From Streptomyces albireticuli (GTDB lineage: Bacteria > Actinomycetota > Actinomycetes > Streptomycetales > Streptomycetaceae), in contig NZ_CP021744.1 in NCBI RefSeq assembly GCF_002192455.1, positions 372,001 to 436,000 on the forward strand: a stretch of DNA of 64,000 nt, written 5' to 3'. This document shows positions 57,394 through 64,000 of the stretch, piece by piece. Under the pieces are notes generated by a model that worked only from the letters and a program-made list of their open reading frames with translations, did no database searches and was not told the DNA's origin. The position numbers and the translations under genes are program-made. Every line of letters starts with the position of its first letter. Position 1 is the stretch's first letter.

Positions 57394-57728
57394 TCACACC
57401 TTCCGCAAATCGCCCCGCACAGCCGGGTGCCGGTCGATGACAGATGTGCCTGTGGGAAGAGCCGGCCCGGCATCCGCTGTCGCAACGTAACCAACGGTAT
57501 TATCAGGCGTCAACTATTTTCGCGTGAAGAACATTTGACGTCCAGAGGGTGGCCGGTTGCGGCCAAACCGGCAGAGAGGTTTCAGGTGCAATCGGAGAGG
57601 TTTCCGGCGTGAAAGGCGACCGGAGGAATCCGATTTCCTGGGGCGGCACGACGCACTCCGCCGTCCGCCCATGGCGCGGGCGGACGGCGGAGCGGGTCGG
57701 TCCGCGGGAAAGGCGCGGGCCCGGGGCG
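57394..57728. other. 335-bp intergenic region with the thioesterase promoter
   Basis: Both flanking genes read to the left, so this stretch holds the thioesterase promoter and the 3' side of the MFS gene. The A/T-rich patch 57485-57545 is the only distinct element. No gene is seen. Confidence 0.5.
57485..57513 (-). promoter_or_regulatory. Candidate promoter of the thioesterase-regulator unit
   Basis: On the minus strand TTGACG (57513-57508), 17 bp, TTACGT (57490-57485) match a vegetative promoter, about 95 bp before the thioesterase ATG. An overlapping TGATAAT offers an alternative -10. Confidence 0.5.
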
Positions 57729-58973
57729 TTACTTGGCGGGTGACTCCTGGGCGCCGACCCGGGGCGCGGCCGCCGCGGCGGCGCCCGCACCGCGCTCGAA
57801 GCGCCCGGTCAGCACGGTGACGAGGGCCGCGACGACCGTGAAGGCCGCACCGGTCCAGGCGATCTGGGCGGGGCCGCCGGGGTCGAGGATGCCGGCGCCG
57901 AGCACGCTCGACAGCGAGATCGCCAGGTACATCACGGCCGCGTTGAGGGAGACGACCAGCGGTTCGGTGCCCGGCGCGGCGAAGGCGATGATGCGCTGCT
58001 GCTGCGGGGCGGTCACCGACCAGGACCCGACGCCGCTCACGGCCGACAGGACCAGGGCCAGCGCGTACGACGAGTGGGAGACGGCCATGAGCCCGAACAC
58101 CACGGTCAGCAGCAGGGTCGCCCCGATGACCACCTGGCGGGGGCCCTTGCGGTCGGCCAGCCGGCCCGCGGTGAGGTTGCCGGCCGTACCGGCCAGGCCG
58201 AACACCAGCAGCAGGATCGCCACCCGGCCGGAGTCCCCGCCGGTGGCGGGCTCGAAGACGGCGCTGATGTAGGTGTAGGGGAGGTAGACGCCGACGAACG
58301 CGATGAGCGTGCAGGCCAGCACGCCGACGACCCTGCGGTCCGTGAGCGGGGCGAGCCGCTGGCGCAGCCCGGCGCGGGCGCCGACGGCGACGTCGGGCAG
58401 CCGCAGGGCGATCACGGGGGCGACGACGAGGGCGAGCCCGGTGACGAACCACATGGTCGCCTGCCAGCCCAGCGCGTCACCGATCGCGGTGCCCAGCGGA
58501 GCGCCCAGGGCGAGCGAGGCGGTCAGGCCGACCGTCACGATCGCGATGGCCCTCCCCCGCTGCTCGGCGCCCGCGAGCGTGGCGGCGGTCGCGCCCGCGT
58601 TCGGGGTGAACATCGCGGCGCCGGCCGCCGCGACGACACGGGAGATCAGCACCAGGGTGTAGTTCGGCGCGAGCGCGGTGACGACGTTGCCGACCGCGAA
58701 CACCAGCAGCGCGAGGATCAGCACGCTGCGCCGCGACCACCGCGACGTCAGGGTCGCGAGGACGGGCGACAGCAGGGCGTACGCCAGGGAGAAGACGCTC
58801 ACGAGCTGGCCGGCCGCGCCCACGGAGACGTCGAGGGAGTCACTGATCTCGGGGAGCAGCCCCGCGATGACGAAGGCGTCCGTGCCGACGGCGAAGGTTC
58901 CCAGGGCCAGCACGGAGGCATGCCCCCGCCAGGACTCCCGTGGCGCGTCGGTGGCCCGCACGGTTCGTGTCAT
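57729..58973 (-). CDS. MFS transporter, drug exporter type
   Basis: A 414-residue protein with twelve hydrophobic segments, starting MTRTVRATDAPRESWRGHAS. Signatures are FAVGTDAFVIAGLLPEISDS near TM1, LTSRWSRRSVLILALLVFAV in the loop 2-3 motif A region, and NLTAGRLADRKGPRQVVIG (the duplicated motif A) near residue 275. It belongs to the DHA1/arabinose-efflux-like group that exports drugs. It is divergent from an ArsR regulator with palindromes between, so it is probably repressed until its substrate appears. Export of the cluster product is possible but unproven. Confidence 0.93.
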   Translation of the reverse strand: MTRTVRATDAPRESWRGHASVLALGTFAVGTDAFVIAGLLPEISDSLDVSVGAAGQLVSVFSLAYALLSPVLATLTSRWSRRSVLILALLVFAVGNVVTALAPNYTLVLISRVVAAAGAAMFTPNAGATAATLAGAEQRGRAIAIVTVGLTASLALGAPLGTAIGDALGWQATMWFVTGLALVVAPVIALRLPDVAVGARAGLRQRLAPLTDRRVVGVLACTLIAFVGVYLPYTYISAVFEPATGGDSGRVAILLLVFGLAGTAGNLTAGRLADRKGPRQVVIGATLLLTVVFGLMAVSHSSYALALVLSAVSGVGSWSVTAPQQQRIIAFAAPGTEPLVVSLNAAVMYLAISLSSVLGAGILDPGGPAQIAWTGAAFTVVAALVTVLTGRFERGAGAAAAAAPRVGAQESPAK

Positions 58974-59008
58974 GAGTACACCCGCATTTCAATGGACGTC
59001 ATCTATTT

Positions 59009-59020
59009 CGATGCGCATCG
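59009..59020. promoter_or_regulatory. Perfect 12-bp palindrome, candidate ArsR operator
   Basis: CGATGCGCATCG is its own complement. A related imperfect copy, TTCGATGTGTATCGTA (59030-59045), lies 10 bp downstream. Both sit between the divergent MFS and ArsR genes in an A/T-richer patch. Confidence 0.65.
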
Positions 59021-59080
59021 TAATGCATGTTCGATGTGTATCGTAGATGTCGAGCGGTATCGAACAAGCGTGGAGGCGAG

Positions 59081-59455
59081 ATGCGAACGATGGATCAGGC
59101 CCGACTGCCCCAGCCGGACCTGGCCGAGGTGGAGATCGGCACGGTGCTCCAGGCCCTGGCGGACCCGGTCAGGCTCCAGATCGTGCGCCTGCTCAGCCGG
59201 CAGGGCGCCGCCGCGTGCGGCGAGCTCGACCTCCCGGTCAAGCGGTCCACCGTCTCCCACCACCTGCGGACCCTGCGCGAGACGGGCCTGCTGGAGACGC
59301 ACCTGAAGGGCAACACCCGGGTCAGCACGGTGCGCCGGGAGGAGCTGGACCGGCGCTTCCCGGGGCTGCTCGCCTCGATCCTGGACGCCGCGCCCGCCGC
59401 GGTGCCGGCCGCCCCTTCGGAGGAGGAGACCGGCGGAGCGGAAGGGGAGCGCTGA
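59081..59455 (+). CDS. ArsR family transcriptional regulator
   Basis: A 124-residue winged-helix repressor. ATG 59081 follows GGAGGCGAG. LQALADPVRLQIVRLLSRQG, GELDLPVKRSTVSHHLRTLR (recognition helix) and ETGLLETHLKGNTRVSTVRR are visible. The usual metal-binding Cys pair is absent, apart from AAACGEL, so it may sense an organic ligand. It is divergent from the MFS gene across two palindromes and coupled (TGATG overlap) to the PPOX gene downstream. Confidence 0.93.
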   Translation: MRTMDQARLPQPDLAEVEIGTVLQALADPVRLQIVRLLSRQGAAACGELDLPVKRSTVSHHLRTLRETGLLETHLKGNTRVSTVRREELDRRFPGLLASILDAAPAAVPAAPSEEETGGAEGER

Positions 59456-60075
59456 TGGGGCGTTACGCACACCTCGCCTACACGGACAGCGTGCGCCGGG
59501 TCCAGGAGGAGAACGGCAGTGCTTTAGTCGGCGTGCGCGGCCTCGCCCGGGAAGACGAACCCGACCCGCTGGGCCCCGCCGAAGCGTCGTTCATCGCCTC
59601 CCGCGACGGGTTCTACCTGGCCAGCGTCAGCGAGACGGGCTGGCCCTACGTGCAGTTCCGCGGCGGCCCGCCCGGCTTCGTCCACGTCCTGGACGAGCGG
59701 ACGCTGGCCTACGCCGACGTGCGCGGCAACCGCCAGTACATCACCACCGGCAATGTGCGGGCCGACGGGCGCGTCGCCCTCTTCTTCATGGACTATCCGC
59801 GCAAGGCACGCCTCAAGCTCTTCGGCCGCGCCCGGACCCTCCCCCTCGACGAGGACGCCGGACTGACGCGCAGACTCGTCGGCACACGCACCGACGGCAA
59901 GCCGGAACGCCTGATGACCATCCACGTCGAGGGCATCAGCTGGAACTGCCACCAGCACATCACCCCGCGCTTCACCGAGGCCGAACTCGACACGGCGCTG
60001 GAGCCCGTCCGCGCGCGCATGGCCGAACTGGAGCGGCAGAACGCGGAACTGCGCGCGCGGCTCGGCGAGGGCTAG
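59455..60075 (+). CDS. Pyridoxamine 5'-phosphate oxidase family protein
   Basis: A 206-residue FMN-binding split-barrel protein. Its ATG 59455 overlaps the ArsR stop. It starts MGRYAHLAYTDSVRRVQEEN; ASFIASRDGFYLASVSETGW and FRGGPPGFVHVLDERTLAYA precede the FMN-contact region GNRQYITTGNVRADGRVALF and the Cys/His segment ISWNCHQHITPRF. The enzyme class includes oxidases and F420- or flavin-dependent reductases. As the ArsR-coupled gene, it may modify the compound that the exporter handles. Confidence 0.88.
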   Translation: MGRYAHLAYTDSVRRVQEENGSALVGVRGLAREDEPDPLGPAEASFIASRDGFYLASVSETGWPYVQFRGGPPGFVHVLDERTLAYADVRGNRQYITTGNVRADGRVALFFMDYPRKARLKLFGRARTLPLDEDAGLTRRLVGTRTDGKPERLMTIHVEGISWNCHQHITPRFTEAELDTALEPVRARMAELERQNAELRARLGEG

Positions 60076-60312
60076 CGCGGCATCCCGCCGGGTCCGGGCA
60101 CCCCTCTCCGGCCCGGGCCGGCGGAGCGTTTCCTTCGGATCAGACGATCGTTGGTCCGGTTGCGCCAAGAGCGACACCCCTACGGGCACGGAGCGGCGGC
60201 GACCTGGTGGCGGTGATGCCCCGACGGCTCGGCCGGCGGCCACCGCCTGGCGTCGTCCGCCATCCGCCCCTGCCATGTCCATGCCCGGAGGGGCATGTGA
60301 ACGGAGAGCCTC

Positions 60313-61752
60313 GTGCGAGCGACCGACATCCAGCGTTGCGAGATCCGGCCCGGCCGCGTCGTGGAATGGACGCTGCACCGGACGGCCGTCGAGGCCGCGA
60401 CGAGGTCACCGGACGACGCCCGCCCGCCCGCGTACGTACAGGAGTCCCACGTCCGGACGGCGAGATCGGTGCACCAGGACGGCCTGTCCGTACCGACCTG
60501 GCTCGGCACGGCGTTCGACATCCCGGGAGAAGCCGATCTCGACGTCCTCCACGCCGCGCTGCGGGACTGGACGCGTCGGCACGAGACGCTGCGCAGCGGT
60601 TTCCGCTGGGCCGGCGACGACTTGCGGCGCTTCACCCTGGACGCCGAGGCCGTCGTGCTGCACCGCGAGGACATCGGCGACTTCGCCGACACGACGGCGC
60701 TGACCCGGTACCTCCAGGACCGCTTCGACGCCGTGGCGAACGCCCTCACCTGGCCGAACTTCATCTTCGCCGCAGTCGTCAGGGACGGCTGCACCAGCGT
60801 CTACATGGCGTTCGACCACAGCAACGTCGACGCGTACTCGATCCAGCGCATCCCCGCCGAGATCCACGAACTCTACGCGGCGGGCCTCGACGGCCGCGCC
60901 GTGGAGACGCCACCGGCCGCCAGCTACCTCGACTTCTGCGCGACCGAGCGCGCGGAAGCCGACCGGATCGACGGCGGCCACGCGATCGTCGCCCGGTGGC
61001 GGGAGTTCATCGGCCGTTGCGGAGGAAGGCTGCCGGACTTCCCCCTCGACCTCGGTCTCGCGCCCGAAGGGCCGCTGCCCGCCCAGAAGTTCCTGGACGA
61101 GATGCTCGTGGACGACGCGGACGCGGAGGCCTTCGAGGCGTACTGCCGGCCGTACGGCGGAAGCCTGGTCGGCGTTCTCGCGGCCCTCGCCCTCATCGTG
61201 CGCGACCTCGGTGGACAGGAGGTGTACCGCACCGTCGTCCCGTTCCACACCCGGGTGAGGAGCCGCTGGTCGGACTCGGTGGGCTGGTACGTCGGCGGCG
61301 CGCCGATCGAGATCCCCGTGGCGCGGGCGCCTGATCTCGACAGCGCCCTGGAGATGGTCCGCACAGGGCTCCGGGAGAACAGCCGGCTGTCACGGGTGCC
61401 TCTGGCCCGCGTCCTCCGGCTCCTGGGCTCGGACTTCCGGCCCACGTCTCCCGATCTGTACTCGATCGTCTCCTTCATCGACGCGCGCGGGGTCCCGGGT
61501 GCGGAGCGATGGCGGGACCTCAAGGCATACGGGCTGATCCGGGTCTCGTACGGCGACCAGGTGTGCGTGTGGATCACCAGGCTCCACGAGGGACTTCAGT
61601 TCGCCTGCCGGTATCCGGACACCGACGTCGCGCACAAGAGCATGCTCCGGTGCGTCGAGAGGCTGCGGGAACTCATCGTCTCCGTGGCGCGGGAACGCGC
61701 GCTCCCGCGGGTCCAGGCGCCCTTCCCGGCGAGCCGTGCCGACTGCCGGTGA
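60313..61752 (+). CDS. Stand-alone condensation-domain/acyltransferase protein
   Basis: A 479-residue CAT-fold protein from GTG 60313. The catalytic motif, usually HHxxxDG, reads DHSNVDAYS in VYMAFDHSNVDAYSIQRI: the second His and the Asp are kept, the first His is Asp and Gly is Ala. VVPFHTRVRSRWSDSVGWYV resembles the latch region of PapA/C-domain proteins, and PTWLGTAFDIPGEADLDVLH is the usual start. It would transfer an acyl or aminoacyl group to an amine or hydroxyl. No NRPS partner is adjacent. A 237-bp gap separates it from the preceding gene. Confidence 0.88.
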   Translation: MRATDIQRCEIRPGRVVEWTLHRTAVEAATRSPDDARPPAYVQESHVRTARSVHQDGLSVPTWLGTAFDIPGEADLDVLHAALRDWTRRHETLRSGFRWAGDDLRRFTLDAEAVVLHREDIGDFADTTALTRYLQDRFDAVANALTWPNFIFAAVVRDGCTSVYMAFDHSNVDAYSIQRIPAEIHELYAAGLDGRAVETPPAASYLDFCATERAEADRIDGGHAIVARWREFIGRCGGRLPDFPLDLGLAPEGPLPAQKFLDEMLVDDADAEAFEAYCRPYGGSLVGVLAALALIVRDLGGQEVYRTVVPFHTRVRSRWSDSVGWYVGGAPIEIPVARAPDLDSALEMVRTGLRENSRLSRVPLARVLRLLGSDFRPTSPDLYSIVSFIDARGVPGAERWRDLKAYGLIRVSYGDQVCVWITRLHEGLQFACRYPDTDVAHKSMLRCVERLRELIVSVARERALPRVQAPFPASRADCR

Positions 61753-61895
61753 CAGCCGGACGGGTCCGCGGCGTGAAGGTCCCGGCGTGCGCTCCCCCTT
61801 CGCGTGCGCACAGGGTCCGCACGCGGGTTCGCGCCCTGACGGCCCCGTTCCGGCTCCCCGCACACTGGAGCCGACGCAGAGGAAGGGGTCACCGC

Positions 61896-62975
61896 ATGAA
61901 GCAGCGGCGTCGGCGCCCGCGCCCGTACGACCGTGAGCTCCAGAGCCTGCGCCACCCCGTCGGTCCCGAGCGGCAGGGGCCCGTCCCCGTCGGCTGGTAC
62001 TTCGCCCGGTTCAGCCGCCATCTGCGGCGTGGCGAGGTGGTTCCGGTGACGTACCTGGCGCGGGAGTACGCGCTGTTCCGGACGCGTGGCGGGCAGGTCG
62101 GCATGATCGACAGCCAGTGCTGTCACATGGGTGCGGACCTGAGCCGCTGCGGCCGGGTGAGCGAGGAGAGGCTGGTCTGCGGTTTCCACGCCTGGGAGTT
62201 CGGCACCGACGGGACGTGCCGGAAGATCCCCGGCGCCGGCCGCGTCCCCTCCCGGGCGGTGCAGAGCAGCGTCCCGGTGACCGAGCTGGGCGGCATCATC
62301 TGGTTCTGGCACGGGTCGCCGGCCCCGGAGCCCATGGACGAGCTGGCCTTCGCCGAGGACCACCGCCGGCACATGTACCTGGGCGGTGAGGTGCTCGTGT
62401 GCCACGCCGATCTGCTGCCGATCGGCGAGCACGTCACCGACGCCGCGCACTGGGCGTACACGCACAGTCCGGGACGGCCGATGGTCTCCGTCCAACTGAC
62501 GGACGAGGGGCGCCGGTTCGCGTTCCGGATCCAGCCGGCCGACGCGGACGACTCCCGCATCCACCACTTCCGCCCGTACACCCTGATCTCGATGGCGAGC
62601 CCGACGACGGCGGTGGCGACCCCGCAGCCGGGCCCACGGGCGGAGGGGAAACCGCCCCGGATGGCCTTCATCGCCGCCGTGAGCCCCGTGCGGCCCGGCG
62701 TCACGCTCGCGACGTGGGGCCTGGTCGTCCGCAAGCTCGGCCCCGACGTGCCGTTCTGGCCGGTCAACCGTCTGTGGGCGGCCTTCCTCGCGCGGCTGGC
62801 CAGGCACAACCACCGTGCCGACTTCGACATCCTGCGCTGGATGCGCCCGGTGGCCAGGGACCTCTGGTCGGCCGCGGACGGGCCGACCGTGCGCGCGTAC
62901 CGGCGCTTCTACCGGCGCAATCTTCCTCCTGCCGCGGAGGAGCCCGTGGCGGAAGGCGCGTCGGGGAAGGGCTGA
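61896..62975 (+). CDS. Rieske [2Fe-2S] oxygenase, KshA-like
   Basis: A 359-residue Rieske non-heme iron oxygenase; ATG 61896 follows GAGGAAGGGG. The cluster ligands are Cys75-x-His77 (SQCCHMGADL) and Cys95-x2-His98 (LVCGFHAWEFG). The catalytic iron site is HVTDAAHWAYTH near residue 180. It most resembles the 3-ketosteroid 9-alpha-hydroxylase oxygenase group, but natural-product oxygenases share this form. The reductase is not encoded nearby. It follows the condensation protein by 143 bp. Confidence 0.92.
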   Translation: MKQRRRRPRPYDRELQSLRHPVGPERQGPVPVGWYFARFSRHLRRGEVVPVTYLAREYALFRTRGGQVGMIDSQCCHMGADLSRCGRVSEERLVCGFHAWEFGTDGTCRKIPGAGRVPSRAVQSSVPVTELGGIIWFWHGSPAPEPMDELAFAEDHRRHMYLGGEVLVCHADLLPIGEHVTDAAHWAYTHSPGRPMVSVQLTDEGRRFAFRIQPADADDSRIHHFRPYTLISMASPTTAVATPQPGPRAEGKPPRMAFIAAVSPVRPGVTLATWGLVVRKLGPDVPFWPVNRLWAAFLARLARHNHRADFDILRWMRPVARDLWSAADGPTVRAYRRFYRRNLPPAAEEPVAEGASGKG

Positions 62976-63086
62976 CCGCCGCCCGGCACCACTTGGGCGG
63001 AACACCGGCGTCGGCGTGGAACACCCGTTCCCGGGCGGCCTTAGGATCCCTTGGTGATCACAGGCAGCTACCGAGGGAAGCCGGCG

Positions 63087-63755
63087 ATGAGGAACAAGTG
63101 GGGGACCGCGGCCGCGGTCTTGGCCGTCGGCGTGCTCGCCGCGGGATGCGGGTCCGGCGACGACGGGAAGGGCGGGCCGCCGACGGCGAAGAAGCTCGCC
63201 GCGGACACCGGCACGCGCTACAAGGAAGTCCGTGTGCCCACGCTGGAAGGCATGACCTGCGACAAGGGCAACGGTGGCTTCCACTTCGGGAGCGACCTGG
63301 ACATGGGGGTGTACGGCGACGACGGCCTCAAGGAGGTCAAGAACACCGGGGAGGACCGCGTCTCCTGCTTCGGCGCGACACGCATCACCCTCGGCAAGGG
63401 CGGGTCGCGGGCGACCGTCCCGGACCTCACCACCCAGACGACCCTGTACGAAAAGGTCGCGGACCCCGCCGCCGCGCTGGACAAGGTCTTCTCCCGCACC
63501 ATGGAGCTGGAGAAGGGCTACGGCCGGAACCCGGTCGGCGAGCCGAAGGCCTTCACCACCAAGAACCTGGTGCTCAAGTGCCAGCAGAACGTCAGCGACA
63601 CCTTCCCGATGACGACCTGCTTCTGGGCCGACTACGGCGCCGTCGGCGTCGTCGACTTCTTCCCGCCGGACGGCAAGCACGTCCCGGTCGACGAAGCGGC
63701 CGCCCAGGCGCACGAGTTCGCCACGGGAGCCCTCGCGGCTCCCGGCTCCTCCTGA
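63087..63755 (+). CDS. Lipoprotein of unknown function
   Basis: A 222-residue exported protein from ATG 63087 (MRNKWGTAAAVLAVGVLAAG) with lipobox LAAGCGSG, so Cys at about residue 21 is lipidated. The mature part carries three further Cys blocks (EGMTCDKGNGGFHFGSDL, VSCFGATRITLGKGG, LKCQQNVSDTFPMTTCFWAD), suggesting disulfides, and is predicted to be beta-rich. An earlier start at 63051 would add 12 residues without a clear function. No relative is recognised. Confidence 0.87.
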   Translation: MRNKWGTAAAVLAVGVLAAGCGSGDDGKGGPPTAKKLAADTGTRYKEVRVPTLEGMTCDKGNGGFHFGSDLDMGVYGDDGLKEVKNTGEDRVSCFGATRITLGKGGSRATVPDLTTQTTLYEKVADPAAALDKVFSRTMELEKGYGRNPVGEPKAFTTKNLVLKCQQNVSDTFPMTTCFWADYGAVGVVDFFPPDGKHVPVDEAAAQAHEFATGALAAPGSS

Positions 63756-63842
63756 CCCCGGCGAGGCGCCGCGCGGGCCCGCGGGGACCGCGCTGTGAGC
63801 CCGGCCATAGGCCGGAACGCGCCGGTCTGCGAGCATGCGCCG

Positions 63843-64000
63843 ATGGGAGCGGAAGGCGAGCACGCACGGCTGTGGACCGCGGCGGGCAGTCCACAGGTGG
63901 AGCTCCTGGCCGCCCGCTTCGAGCGCTTCGCCTTCGACCGGCACAGCCATGAGCAGCTCTCGCTGGGCGTCATCGAACAGGGCGCCGAGGGGCTGCACAT
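63843..64000 (+). CDS. AraC family transcriptional regulator, partial (N-terminus only)
   Basis: The frame from ATG 63843 is open to the window edge (52 codons). RFERFAFDRHSHEQLSLGVI is the start of the AraC-type cupin sensor domain. The rest, including the helix-turn-helix, lies outside the window, so the ligand and family branch are unknown. Confidence 0.8.
   Translation, partial: MGAEGEHARLWTAAGSPQVELLAARFERFAFDRHSHEQLSLGVIEQGAEGLH

Noticed and set aside
61596..63998. An 800-codon minus-strand open frame
   Set aside because: It lies opposite the Rieske and lipoprotein genes, whose active-site motifs are clear on the plus strand; the minus translation has no known features.
1..64000. tRNA, rRNA, CRISPR, insertion sequence or integrase genes
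   Set aside because: None could be supported: no regularly spaced repeat arrays, no transposase or integrase motifs and no tRNA-like cloverleaf were noticed by eye. A dedicated tRNA or RNA-family scan could still find a missed RNA.

Overview
The window is about 72% G+C with strong G/C preference at third codon positions, GTG and TTG starts, GGAGG-type ribosome sites and dense short intergenic regions. Its gene families (DUF1876, YwqG, LLM flavin oxidoreductases, DUF5825 with a RiPP radical SAM enzyme, TIGR00027-type methyltransferase) are typical of Streptomyces or a close actinomycete. It looks like an accessory chromosome-arm region. No rRNA, tRNA, CRISPR array, transposase or integrase was recognised.

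Region 1-13.5 kb: a left-edge partial TPR protein runs divergently from a small Cys/His-motif protein and a membrane protein, an arrangement reminiscent of NTPase/CHAT-type conflict loci. Next come a VOC protein, a long-form glyceraldehyde-3-phosphate dehydrogenase behind a 23-bp tandem repeat, a GNAT acetyltransferase, a cupredoxin, an FAD monooxygenase, a secreted trypsin-like protease, another VOC protein, an SDR and a YwqG protein. Region 13.5-22.8 kb: a MerR regulator, an aromatic-ring catabolism pair (extradiol dioxygenase and FAD hydroxylase) with a divergent LysR regulator, small secreted and DUF proteins, a P450 with a divergent TetR regulator over a perfect 24-bp palindrome, and a GNAT enzyme.

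Region 22.9-25.9 kb is a compact RiPP operon: a 35-residue candidate precursor, a strong hairpin, a B12-binding radical SAM maturase whose reading frame breaks inside the iron-sulfur motif at a run of five Gs, and a DUF5825 partner. Region 26-45 kb is mostly single-gene units: lipoprotein, secreted proteins, VOC, AraC/GyrI regulator, MscS channel, YdcF protein, a 1,132-residue HEAT-like protein, GNAT enzymes (one a close paralogue of the copy at 5.3 kb), TetR with a reductase, a Lys/Ala-rich winged-helix protein, an F420-type oxidoreductase, DUF1876, an orphan solute-binding protein and a serine hydrolase.

Region 45.1-57.4 kb is the most striking part: a non-modular biosynthetic cluster built on aminoacyl-carrier-protein chemistry. 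It encodes an AurF-like diiron oxygenase, a class II aaRS-like amino acid:carrier-protein ligase, two phosphopantetheinyl transferases, two carrier proteins, a methyltransferase, a ketosynthase III with a Cys-His-His pattern, an ATP-grasp ligase and a type III PLP decarboxylase (resembling the BtrJ/BtrK logic of butirosin), a ketosynthase-like protein with no obvious catalytic Cys, an acyl-CoA dehydrogenase plus a small dehydrogenase-like partner, and a convergent thioesterase-regulator pair. A likely scheme is loading of an amino acid on one carrier, decarboxylation of an acidic amino acid on another, desaturation or N-oxidation, and joining by the ketosynthase-like proteins. I do not recognise the product.

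Region 57.7-64 kb: an MFS exporter divergent from an ArsR regulator and a PPOX-family protein, a free-standing condensation-domain protein, a Rieske oxygenase, a lipoprotein, and a right-edge partial AraC regulator.
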